Shown here in pieces: positions 1 to 6,577 of a stretch of 6,577 nt of DNA (positions are counted from its first letter, which is position 1; each line of letters starts with the position of its first letter). Source of the stretch: CANHVK01 sp044232905 (GTDB lineage Bacteria; Bacteroidota; Bacteroidia; Flavobacteriales_D; Crocinitomicaceae); contig JBIIKZ010000092.1 in assembly GCA_044232905.1 (NCBI GenBank), positions 1-6,577 of the forward strand, given 5' to 3'. The translations under genes and the position numbers were made by a program. Below the pieces are notes generated by a model, which did not search any database, was not told the origin of the DNA, and worked only from the letters and a program-made list of their open reading frames with translations.

Positions 1-777
1 TAAGGTTCTCCAAGCTGCTGGAACACCTAACAATACGGAACAACCTCCATATTGTGGGTCATTCTTGAAAAAGTCAATTAACACTTTCACATTTTCCAAG
101 GTATAATTTCTGCGTTCAAAACCGACACCCCATATAGATATGACGGGTTTATCTTTATAGGTCAAAATATTCGGGTTTTTAGTTTTGTTAAGTTTGTATT
201 TATCAACTAATTGTTTCCAATCTCTCTTGGTATTCTCCACCACGTCAACCGCTTTGGAGCCTGATAAATCATACATGACACTGATCAATCTATTGTTATT
301 TTTGGCTCCATTAAAACAATTGTCAAATACTTTATTGGCGTTATCTTCTTTCGGTTTGGCTTGAAAACTTGCAACAAAACGTTGCACAAAAACACCATCA
401 ATATTGTACTCTTTCATCCATTTAAAATGGCGGTTAACCGTTTTGGCATTTGCAGAACTGAATAGTTTGGCAACATCTCCATTTGGATGACTAAATGGGG
501 TTGCATAAGTTTCATCAGCATCAAATTCCGTTAAGTCAGGCCAGTAATCCACAGCGCATTTACCGGGCTCAAATCCTTTATTTCCATAATGCTTCCATTC
601 TAAATTAGCACCATCGCCTTTGGCATTAAACCAACCTTGGTACCCGCATAATACTTTTCCGATTATGGAACTATTTGATGCAATCTTCTTTTTACTAGTA
701 GTACTGCTATTCACTTTTTGACCAAAGCCAAAAGCTATGCATCCAAATAATCCAACTATAATTAACCCTTTTTTCAT
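1..777 (-). CDS. GH71/GH99-like exported glycosidase-type protein, C-terminus cut by window edge
   Basis: An open frame runs from an ATG at 777 leftward to base 1 without a stop, giving 259 residues of a protein that continues outside the window. Residues 1-19 are a signal peptide: Lys-Lys, a hydrophobic core, and a likely signal peptidase I site near Gly19/Gln20. Cys13 is followed by more hydrophobic residues and has a poor lipobox (LFGC), so periplasmic or secreted is more likely than lipoprotein. The mature part carries the signature blocks of the bacterial GH71/99-like group, often labelled xylosidase/arabinosidase: GYQGWF (45-50) then GDG, DYWPDLTEFD (77-86), HFKWMKEYNIDGVFVQRF (about 117-134), MYDLSG (168-173), KPVISIWGVGF (210-220) and LGVPAAWR (250-257). 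This implies a TIM-barrel hydrolase, but the exact substrate of the group is not settled by sequence. The start is supported by the signal peptide and an A-rich leader (tagaaaaaaaatcataag). It lies 243 bp after the preceding gene on the same strand, so it may be a separate transcript of the same PUL. Confidence 0.88.
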   Translation of the reverse strand, partial: MKKGLIIVGLFGCIAFGFGQKVNSSTTSKKKIASNSSIIGKVLCGYQGWFNAKGDGANLEWKHYGNKGFEPGKCAVDYWPDLTEFDADETYATPFSHPNGDVAKLFSSANAKTVNRHFKWMKEYNIDGVFVQRFVASFQAKPKEDNANKVFDNCFNGAKNNNRLISVMYDLSGSKAVDVVENTKRDWKQLVDKYKLNKTKNPNILTYKDKPVISIWGVGFERRNYTLENVKVLIDFFKNDPQYGGCSVLLGVPAAWRTL

Positions 778-949
778 CTATTCTTATGATTTTTTTTCTA
801 TGACTCGTTTCAGATGTCATCACTAGTATTTGTCTGATTGGTTGAAATTTTATTTTAATATTCGATGACTCGAACTTGCAAACTAGCGAACCGTTTTCTA
901 ATGAGAATATTTTTTGATCATGCTCACTTAAAAACCATAACTATTCTGT
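778..949 (-). promoter_or_regulatory. Upstream region of the GH71/99-like gene with short repeats
   Basis: This non-coding stretch holds the leader of the gene starting at 777. On the + strand I see a short inverted repeat TTCGA-TGAC-TCGAA at 861-874, the octamer ATGACTCG twice (800-807 and 865-872), an inverted pair ATGAC/GTCAT (800-804 and 816-820), and CGAAC twice 16 bp apart (871-875 and 887-891). Such clusters can be regulator-binding sites, but they are short and the assignment is inference. No good match to the Bacteroidota promoter (TTTG, about 20 bp, TAnnTTTG) was found. The nearest is TAGTTTG on the minus strand around 880-886, which lacks one spacer base and has no obvious -33 partner. 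Confidence 0.3.
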
Positions 950-994
950 AAGAAGTAAAATCAAACTCGTTACTAATTTGATTTTACTCTTTTT
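950..994. terminator. AT-rich hairpin after the sus-type gene cluster, possible terminator
   Basis: Arms 954-965 (agtaaaatcaaa) and 977-988 (tttgattttact) are perfect 12-bp complements around an 11-nt loop. With one bulged base the stem extends to 15 bp (950-965 with 977-991). It begins 26 nt beyond the stop codon of the GH99-like lipoprotein gene (1021), the expected place for an operon 3' end. On the + strand the stem runs into a T tract (990-994). Read on the minus strand, the direction of all genes here, the tract precedes the stem as A residues and no clean U tract follows. It may therefore be an imperfect terminator or an mRNA-protecting 3' stem rather than a classical intrinsic terminator. 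The stem has few G-C pairs. Confidence 0.45.
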
Positions 995-1020
995 AAAATA
1001 ATCTATTACTTAAAGTTCTA

Positions 1021-2097
1021 TTAATTTACTTTGAATTCTGACTTCACAATTTTGAGGTACTTGTCACCGTAGGAGGTCGCGGATTCTATTTGTGTATCTA
1101 AATTCCAATCGTTAAAAGAATCTATTATAACTAATTTATTAGCTCCTGAAGTTCTTCTGGCAATATTGCAATTCGCTTTGAACCAGTCTGCATTTTTCGC
1201 AATAACATAATTAGGACTTGTCGGAGTGTTAAATTTAGGATTAAAAGACGGCGAAATTGTAGGTACAAATTCGATATTGTATTTAGCTAATGTTTCTTTG
1301 TGGTAACTCCAGGCTAAATCAATATATTTATGAAAAAAATAAAATCTGTCATAAAAATTAAGATTAATAAGTGCATAATTAGTAATGGTTAAGGCATCTA
1401 CACAACCTACAAATCTAAAATCATATCTCAAGGTAGGTGTCCATGGGTCTTGCACACCTATTAAATACAATTCAACCCCTAGATCACGAATTTGAGTTCT
1501 TAATTCTTCGTAAAATACAGGATTGTTATTTGCGAACAAATTAAAACTAGCGCTTAGATAAACTACTGCTTTACCATCAATCTTCATATAATTAGCCCTT
1601 TGAAAATAAGGAACCATTGACTTAAAATCACTTAAAAAGATATCTTTATAAACTTTTGCATTAACATCGTCAATTTTTCTAGTAATCGCTAAGGACATAT
1701 TAGCAAAATTATAACTAAAAGCAAACTTCATGTCACCGGCATTTGAAGCCGTTTGCAAATTATCTATATAAGACTTGTCGATACTAGGTGTATTAAGAGC
1801 AGCAGAAGCAGTAAATTTAAATATAAAGAAATCTACCCCTGCTGTTTGCGCTTGCTTCACATGTTCCGCATACGCAGTTGCATCTCCACTATTTCCATTA
1901 TATGTTCCTATTAAAGGTGTTTCTATAAGATTGGTTTTTCTAACAAATCTTGAATAAATAGCCCCAACAGTGTAATCCGTATTCACGGGTACTTTAATGT
2001 TTATATAATTATCTGTTGGTAAGATGGCTTTATCTTCGGTACAAGACAAAAAAAGCAATCCAAGTATTAATAATACATTATTTTTAAATATTTTCAT
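1021..2097 (-). CDS. GH99-like surface lipoprotein with altered catalytic motif
   Basis: The 358-residue protein starts with a lipoprotein signal peptide: MKIFKNN, a Leu/Ile-rich core, then FLSC with Cys19. The next residues are Thr-Glu-Asp, an acidic stretch of the type linked to surface export in Bacteroidota. The body resembles GH99 (endo-alpha-mannosidase/mannanase) and related WbsX-like TIM barrels. PLIGTYN (61-67) is followed by EHVKQAQTAGVDFFIFKF (78-95), matching the family's 'A..AGID.F.F.W' strand. YMKIDGKAVVYLS (170-182) matches the 'dGKPvv' strand, and VPTISPSFNPKF (278-289) and SFNDWNLDTQIES (327-339) match the last strands. In GH99 the final motif reads NEWHEGTQIE, with both Glu catalytic. 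Here they are Asp330 and Leu333, so standard GH99 catalysis is doubtful. The gene follows SusD by 21 bp with an A-rich leader and is probably co-transcribed. That slot usually encodes a surface glycan-binding protein or a surface endo-glycanase. The fold is fairly sure; activity and substrate are not. Confidence 0.8.
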   Translation of the reverse strand: MKIFKNNVLLILGLLFLSCTEDKAILPTDNYINIKVPVNTDYTVGAIYSRFVRKTNLIETPLIGTYNGNSGDATAYAEHVKQAQTAGVDFFIFKFTASAALNTPSIDKSYIDNLQTASNAGDMKFAFSYNFANMSLAITRKIDDVNAKVYKDIFLSDFKSMVPYFQRANYMKIDGKAVVYLSASFNLFANNNPVFYEELRTQIRDLGVELYLIGVQDPWTPTLRYDFRFVGCVDALTITNYALINLNFYDRFYFFHKYIDLAWSYHKETLAKYNIEFVPTISPSFNPKFNTPTSPNYVIAKNADWFKANCNIARRTSGANKLVIIDSFNDWNLDTQIESATSYGDKYLKIVKSEFKVN

Positions 2098-2118
2098 GAT
2101 AATTCAATTTTTATTATT

Positions 2119-3906
2119 TTAGGGTATTATGGTATAAGGTACTCCTTTAGCTATAAGATCACTCACTGATTCCCCGTAAAAATTACGAGCAAATTCCTGA
2201 TTAAATGCTGCCGGTCGACTATTCCAATAATTTGGTGAAAGTGTGGATAATTTGTTCATTTTTAATGGAGTATTCAATTTATTTCCTCCTAAAGCCGAAA
2301 TGGCTGCTACATAACCTGCATTATTCAAACCACTTTCAGAAGTTGGATAAATCATTCTTTCAGGAATATCAACAAATTGAGCACCAACCGATGTGTCTGG
2401 ACTAAAATTTGGTATCAACGGCAAGAGTCTGGTGCGTTTTTGCAAACACCATATATCATGACCTTGATTATAGGAAGCCAACCAAAGTTGTCTTACAATC
2501 TTGTCCAGCTTATCATTATTTGGATTTGTTGTTTGTTTGAAACCACTGTTAACAATACCAAACAAGTCTTTATCTCCTACAAAATAAGTACCCCATTTAA
2601 TTCCAGGCCGGTCTCTATAAGTTGCAACCTCAGAAGAAACTCCATATTGTTCAAATGAAGCGTCTATCCCTGCATTATAATACTGCTCATCTGATTTACT
2701 CCCACCCCATCCATTTAATTTTGCTTCTGCACACATAAAATTAAGCTCCGCATACGTTACAATATAATATTTCATGTCTTGTGCCATAAATAAAGCTTTA
2801 CTCGGTTTACAATATCGGTTATTTGATATCCCATCCAAAATATTTGGAGTAGTTAGATTATTAACCAAACCCCAGCTTGCAAGAGGTGTTGAACCCCCGA
2901 TAGGTCTTCCAAAATAAGGGACCTTATATGTAACTTTAACTTTATCGGTAGTAGAAATAGCCTTATTCTTAAAGAGAGTCTCGGTAATTTGAATGGGATC
3001 AGTTGAAGGTTCAACTAGAACTTTTAATCTTGGATCGTAGTATGTTTTCATATTCAAGATAAAGTGAAAATTCACAAAGGGAACTACATCATCCTGTGCA
3101 TCTAAATACAAGTAACGACTATAATTAAACGACCAATTCTGTTGTATTTTTTCCCATTTCATGGCAATGTTCTCTGCATTGGAAGAGATTAGTCCACCCT
3201 CAACCTCTTTAGCCATAGCTTCTTTGCCATGTCTTTCAGCCAATGTTGGAAAACCTCCGGCAATTCGTAAGGCGATTTTTAGACGCAAGGTATTTGCAAA
3301 TTTTTTCCACATCAGATTGTCACCATTAAAAACGGGGTCGGAGGATAATTTATCCCCCGTTACAGAAACATCAATACCTTCTCCTGCAGCTTTTAACATA
3401 TCTAAAATAGCATTATAAATAAATTCCTCACTAGCATAAGTTGTTGTTGTATTTGATCCTAAAACATCAGTATAAGGGACTGGACCGAAAGTAGAAACAA
3501 GAATAGAATACACATAACTTTTCCAAATTTTAGCAATGTGCACCCGGTTTGCATATTTTGGATCGGCAGAATAATCATCAATTATTTTTTGAGTATTGGT
3601 AAGTATATTGATGTAAAAACGTCTCCAATATTGATCTACACCAGAGTCGGTGTAAAAAAACTTAGGAAACTGGCCTCCCTTTCCTCCATAGAAACTCGCA
3701 TAATTATTAAACATTTGATCATTCAAATCACCACCTACAAGATCTAAAGTACTTATTACAGCACCGGTAAGCAAGGATTCTGCTGAGGTAACCTCAAAAT
3801 TATTTGGATTTTCATTCATGTCTTCAAATCCATCAGTACACGAAAACATCCCGATTGCTAAAAAAGCTACCAAAAATATTTTATTTTTAAAACTATTTGT
3901 TTTCAT
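2119..3906 (-). CDS. SusD/RagB-family nutrient-binding outer-membrane lipoprotein
   Basis: The 595-residue protein is the surface glycan-capture partner that sits as a lid on the SusC barrel. Residues 1-22 are a lipoprotein signal peptide with Cys23 in MFSC, followed by TDGFEDMNENPNN, the usual start of mature SusD homologues. The SusD helical (TPR-like) framework is clear: AKIWKSYVYSILVSTFGPVP then YTDVL (125-149), LMWKKFANTLRLKIALRI (198-215), YAELNFMCAEAKLNGW (385-400) with YYNAGIDASFEQYG (409-422), LWLASYNQGHDIW (474-486), and IPERMIYPTSE (514-524). These motifs fit the SusD-like subgroup named 'SusD/RagB family nutrient-binding outer membrane lipoprotein' (Pfam PF12741/PF12771 type) better than canonical starch SusD. 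Length is normal and the frame is intact. The start lies 10 bp after the SusC stop, with the A-rich leader aaaaagaacaaa, so the two are translationally close and surely one operon. The ligand cannot be read from the sequence. Confidence 0.96.
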   Translation of the reverse strand: MKTNSFKNKIFLVAFLAIGMFSCTDGFEDMNENPNNFEVTSAESLLTGAVISTLDLVGGDLNDQMFNNYASFYGGKGGQFPKFFYTDSGVDQYWRRFYINILTNTQKIIDDYSADPKYANRVHIAKIWKSYVYSILVSTFGPVPYTDVLGSNTTTTYASEEFIYNAILDMLKAAGEGIDVSVTGDKLSSDPVFNGDNLMWKKFANTLRLKIALRIAGGFPTLAERHGKEAMAKEVEGGLISSNAENIAMKWEKIQQNWSFNYSRYLYLDAQDDVVPFVNFHFILNMKTYYDPRLKVLVEPSTDPIQITETLFKNKAISTTDKVKVTYKVPYFGRPIGGSTPLASWGLVNNLTTPNILDGISNNRYCKPSKALFMAQDMKYYIVTYAELNFMCAEAKLNGWGGSKSDEQYYNAGIDASFEQYGVSSEVATYRDRPGIKWGTYFVGDKDLFGIVNSGFKQTTNPNNDKLDKIVRQLWLASYNQGHDIWCLQKRTRLLPLIPNFSPDTSVGAQFVDIPERMIYPTSESGLNNAGYVAAISALGGNKLNTPLKMNKLSTLSPNYWNSRPAAFNQEFARNFYGESVSDLIAKGVPYTIIP

Positions 3907-3916
3907 TTTGTTCTTT

Positions 3917-6577
3917 TTAAAATCCTAAATTAATATTTATTCCTAGGGTTCGTGTGGGCAAAAAGGAACCATATTCAATACCTTGACCATTACCTGAGGT
4001 TGTTCCTGCTTCTGGATCTATCCCTTGAGGTGTATTTCTAAAAATGGTCCATAAATCTCGGCCTACTAAAGAAAATTTAGCTCTTTTAAAAGGGCTACCC
4101 TTTAAAAATTTATTGGGAAAAGTGTAACCTAAGGTTATTTCTCTTAGTTTAACATAAGAAGCGTCATAAGTAATCCGCTGCTGATCTTGTAAGGCATCAA
4201 AACCCCAATCTTGAGGACTTATCCATGCTTTAGAATATACAATATTTCCTGTATTATTAGGTCCATCTCGAAGCGCCACTAAATTCCCATTTGCATCAGT
4301 CGTTGAAATCGCTGCTCCTTCATACTGTCGGCCTTTAACTCGATCAATATCCGAATAAGTAGTTCCAAAAAGTCCTTTTCCATTACGTTCATCGTTGGTC
4401 TCACCAAGAATAATACTTGAAAATTCAAATTCATCTCTATAAGCATAGGTGTCTGCATGAACCCCTTGATTAATGGCCTTTAGCATTGTACCAGAATACA
4501 ATTCGCCTCCCATTTTTACATCTAAAAGTACGTTTAAAGAAAAACCTTTATAACTAAAAGAATTTTTCACCCCCCCTATCCAATCCGGTTGTGCATTTCC
4601 AAGTAATCCATCCTCCACCCATTCCATTCGACCTGTAGCCTTTACTAAGGGAATACCTGTTTCAGGGTCTCTTGCTTGAACATTTCCTCTTAGTTGCCCT
4701 AAAGGCTTCCCTACTTCGGCAAAAACACCCACATTAAACCATTCTCTTAAAGACAAACGATCTACCCCATCAATTAAGGAAACGACCAAGGATTCATTTT
4801 TAGACCAATTCAAATCGACAGCCCATTTAAAGGAATTATCGATGATTTTTCCAGAAAACACAAACTCCATGCCTTTATTTCGTATTTCACCTGCATTGAA
4901 TACTTGACTGGAAAAACCACTTGTTGGTGTAGTTTGAGCGGCAATAATTTGATTAATTGTAGAGGACTCATAGTAGGATGCGCTCAAGGAAATTCTATTT
5001 TTAAAAAGTCGTGTTTCGATACCAAATTCATTGGAAGAAGTTAATTCAGGCTTAAGATTTGGATTATTTCTTGTTGTCTGTGAGGCTTGCCAGCCAGTAA
5101 GGTTATAAAATCCTCCGTATTGATAGTTTGTTATCGTATTATAGGGTTTGGTGTCATTACCAACTTGTGCATAAGAAGCCCTAATTTTTCCATACGTCAA
5201 GATATCATTTTTAGGTATCAATTCTGAAAAAATAAAGCTTCCACCTACAGAAGGATAAAAATAGGAGTTATTATTGCTAGGTAAAGTGGAAGACCAATCG
5301 TTTCTGGCTGTTACATCCATAAATAGCATGTTTAGGAAGCCTAAGGAAAGGGAACTAAACACTGAATTTACCCTTTTTCTGGCATCTATTTCTATCAATT
5401 CAGGAACATCATTAGAATTTGACAAACTCATTACATCACGATTTAACAAGGCGTTTATTCTTATTTGTCGTTGAGAAGAGGTCAAATCAAACCTATTGGC
5501 CCCTACTAAGGCAACAATAGAAAAATCTTCAACTTTCTTATTGTAATTTAAGATGGCTTCATAATTCCAGTTCTGGGTTTGGTTATTAAATGTTCTATAA
5601 AAACCATTCGGGTCATAAGCAGCCCCCATATTATTGAACTCTTCGCCCTGTACTAGATTTACCGAACCGTTAACTTTAGATTTAAGACTAAGTGCCTTTG
5701 TAATATCCCATTTTAAAGTAACATTTCCAATTAAATTATTAGCCTCATCTTGATTACTGTTTTCATATAAGTTCCAATAAGGATTTTTAAATGGACCATT
5801 CCCATTAAAAGTATAGGCTTTATTATCATCCGTTTTATAAGGAAGTAAGTTATCTCTACCCATATCAGGCAACATGTACATATAATTATTTGCTGGATTT
5901 CGTTCGCTTCCGTTTTGGTACATCCTGTTTTTTACTTTATTGTTAGTGTATAAAACACTTATGTCTGTAGAGAGACTGTTTGAAATTTTTTGCGACCCTC
6001 TAAAGGTCAGGTTGTTTCTATTCTGCACCTCCATATTTTCAATAACATGATCTCCAGAGGTATTGGCATAAGAGAGTCTGAAAGAACCTAGATCTCCCCC
6101 TTTATCAATGGCAAAACTATTAGTATTTACTACTCCAATTTGATATAACTCCTTAATATTATTCGGGTTTGGAAGGTATTTTGACTTCGTGCCATTGTAG
6201 GTCAAAATATCTTGACCTAACATTTGAGCCCCATAAGCCCTATAGCCAGTAGAACCTGCTATACTAGGTAAACCGGTAACAGGATCAATAGTATTCACGT
6301 TAGAAACTAATCGACCACCACTGCCTGAACCATAAACATATTGGTAATAGGGATATTCTCTATTGCTCGTATAGGATGAATTTGAATTGATGGTTACGCC
6401 TAAACTACTATTAGTTTTACCCTTTTTTGTTGTGATCAACACCACACCATTGGAAGCTCTCGAACCATATAGCGCAGCGGCATTTGGTCCTTTTAAAATA
6501 TCTATGCTATCGATATCGTCTGGATTGATATGAGATAGTGGACTACCATAGTCAATATCAGTACCCGAATTCGAAAC
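3917..6577 (-). CDS. SusC/RagA-family TonB-dependent outer-membrane transporter, N-terminus cut by window edge
   Basis: The frame is open from the right edge (6577) to the TAA at 3917, giving 886 residues that form the end of the plug and the whole beta-barrel. It imports oligosaccharides across the outer membrane with TonB-ExbBD energy, in complex with the SusD encoded next. The first visible residues carry the diagnostic SusC plug block: INPDDIDSIDILKGPNAAAL (17-36), then YGSRASNGVVLITTKKG (37-53). The barrel follows, with typical blocks such as NPNLKPELTSSNEFGIETRL in the middle and YVKLREITLGYTFPNKFL near the end. It closes with GIDPEAG, SFLPTRTLGININLGF and a terminal Phe suited to BAM assembly. 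SusC proteins usually have about 1000-1100 residues, so roughly 150-200 residues (signal peptide, carboxypeptidase-D-like regulatory domain, TonB box, early plug) lie outside. An apparent GTG start at 6445 is only an internal Val in the plug. No frameshift or internal stop is seen. Confidence 0.97.
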   Translation of the reverse strand, partial: VSNSGTDIDYGSPLSHINPDDIDSIDILKGPNAAALYGSRASNGVVLITTKKGKTNSSLGVTINSNSSYTSNREYPYYQYVYGSGSGGRLVSNVNTIDPVTGLPSIAGSTGYRAYGAQMLGQDILTYNGTKSKYLPNPNNIKELYQIGVVNTNSFAIDKGGDLGSFRLSYANTSGDHVIENMEVQNRNNLTFRGSQKISNSLSTDISVLYTNNKVKNRMYQNGSERNPANNYMYMLPDMGRDNLLPYKTDDNKAYTFNGNGPFKNPYWNLYENSNQDEANNLIGNVTLKWDITKALSLKSKVNGSVNLVQGEEFNNMGAAYDPNGFYRTFNNQTQNWNYEAILNYNKKVEDFSIVALVGANRFDLTSSQRQIRINALLNRDVMSLSNSNDVPELIEIDARKRVNSVFSSLSLGFLNMLFMDVTARNDWSSTLPSNNNSYFYPSVGGSFIFSELIPKNDILTYGKIRASYAQVGNDTKPYNTITNYQYGGFYNLTGWQASQTTRNNPNLKPELTSSNEFGIETRLFKNRISLSASYYESSTINQIIAAQTTPTSGFSSQVFNAGEIRNKGMEFVFSGKIIDNSFKWAVDLNWSKNESLVVSLIDGVDRLSLREWFNVGVFAEVGKPLGQLRGNVQARDPETGIPLVKATGRMEWVEDGLLGNAQPDWIGGVKNSFSYKGFSLNVLLDVKMGGELYSGTMLKAINQGVHADTYAYRDEFEFSSIILGETNDERNGKGLFGTTYSDIDRVKGRQYEGAAISTTDANGNLVALRDGPNNTGNIVYSKAWISPQDWGFDALQDQQRITYDASYVKLREITLGYTFPNKFLKGSPFKRAKFSLVGRDLWTIFRNTPQGIDPEAGTTSGNGQGIEYGSFLPTRTLGININLGF

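Noticed and set aside
737..741. Cys13 of the GH71/99-like protein as a lipoprotein anchor
   Set aside because: The preceding LFG is a weak lipobox and the residues after Cys remain hydrophobic (IAFGFG), which fits signal peptidase I processing better.
880..886. TAGTTTG on the minus strand as a Bacteroidota -7 promoter element
   Set aside because: It has one spacer base too few against TAnnTTTG and no TTTG/TTG element about 20 bp upstream, so it is not listed as a promoter.
1775..1957. Open frame of 60 codons on the + strand
   Set aside because: It lies fully antisense to the GH99-like gene, with no recognisable domain or signal; a shadow of the minus-strand coding frame.
2205..2658. Two overlapping + strand open frames of 66 and 93 codons
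   Set aside because: They lie antisense within the susD gene, overlap each other, and have low-complexity translations with no domain resemblance.
3161..3747. Two + strand open frames of 85 and 69 codons
   Set aside because: They are antisense to well-conserved susD motifs and have no support of their own.
5274..5474. + strand open frame of 66 codons
   Set aside because: It is antisense within the SusC barrel region and lacks any recognisable feature.
6443..6445. GTG start for a shorter 842-residue SusC
   Set aside because: The frame stays open to the window edge, and the residues before it are the highly conserved SusC plug block, so this codon is an internal valine.

Overview
The window is a piece of a polysaccharide utilization locus (PUL) from a Bacteroidota bacterium, most likely of the Flavobacteriia type. 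The support is a tandem SusC/SusD pair, AT-rich DNA (roughly one third G+C by eye), lipoprotein signal peptides with acidic residues after the lipid-anchored Cys, and A-rich leaders without a Shine-Dalgarno motif. The sequence alone does not give genus or species.

All four genes lie on the minus strand, so the transcription order runs from right to left. (1) At the right edge is the C-terminal 886 residues of a SusC-type TonB-dependent outer-membrane transporter. Its signal peptide, carboxypeptidase-like domain and first part of the plug lie outside the window. (2) After 10 bp comes a complete SusD/RagB-type surface lipoprotein. (3) After 21 bp comes a complete 358-residue lipoprotein with a divergent GH99-like fold. 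(4) After a 243-bp gap comes the N-terminal 259 residues of an exported GH71/GH99-like protein, cut by the left edge.

Genes 1-3 are packed like one operon. A 15-bp AT-rich hairpin lies about 30 nt past the stop of gene 3 and may mark its 3' end. If so, gene 4 would use its own promoter inside the gap, which also holds several short direct and inverted repeats.

In the standard Sus model, the GH-like lipoprotein acts on or binds a glycan at the cell surface, SusD and SusC capture and import the oligosaccharides using TonB energy, and the GH71/99-like protein trims products in the periplasm or outside. Known relatives (GH99 endo-alpha-mannosidases/mannanases, GH71 alpha-1,3-glucanases) point loosely to an alpha-linked glycan, but the substrate cannot be read from this window. 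The most notable detail is that the GH99-like lipoprotein keeps the framework of the family's C-terminal active-site motif but has replaced both catalytic glutamates. It may therefore be a glycan-binding pseudoenzyme or have altered chemistry. No RNA genes, mobile elements, CRISPR arrays or + strand genes were found.
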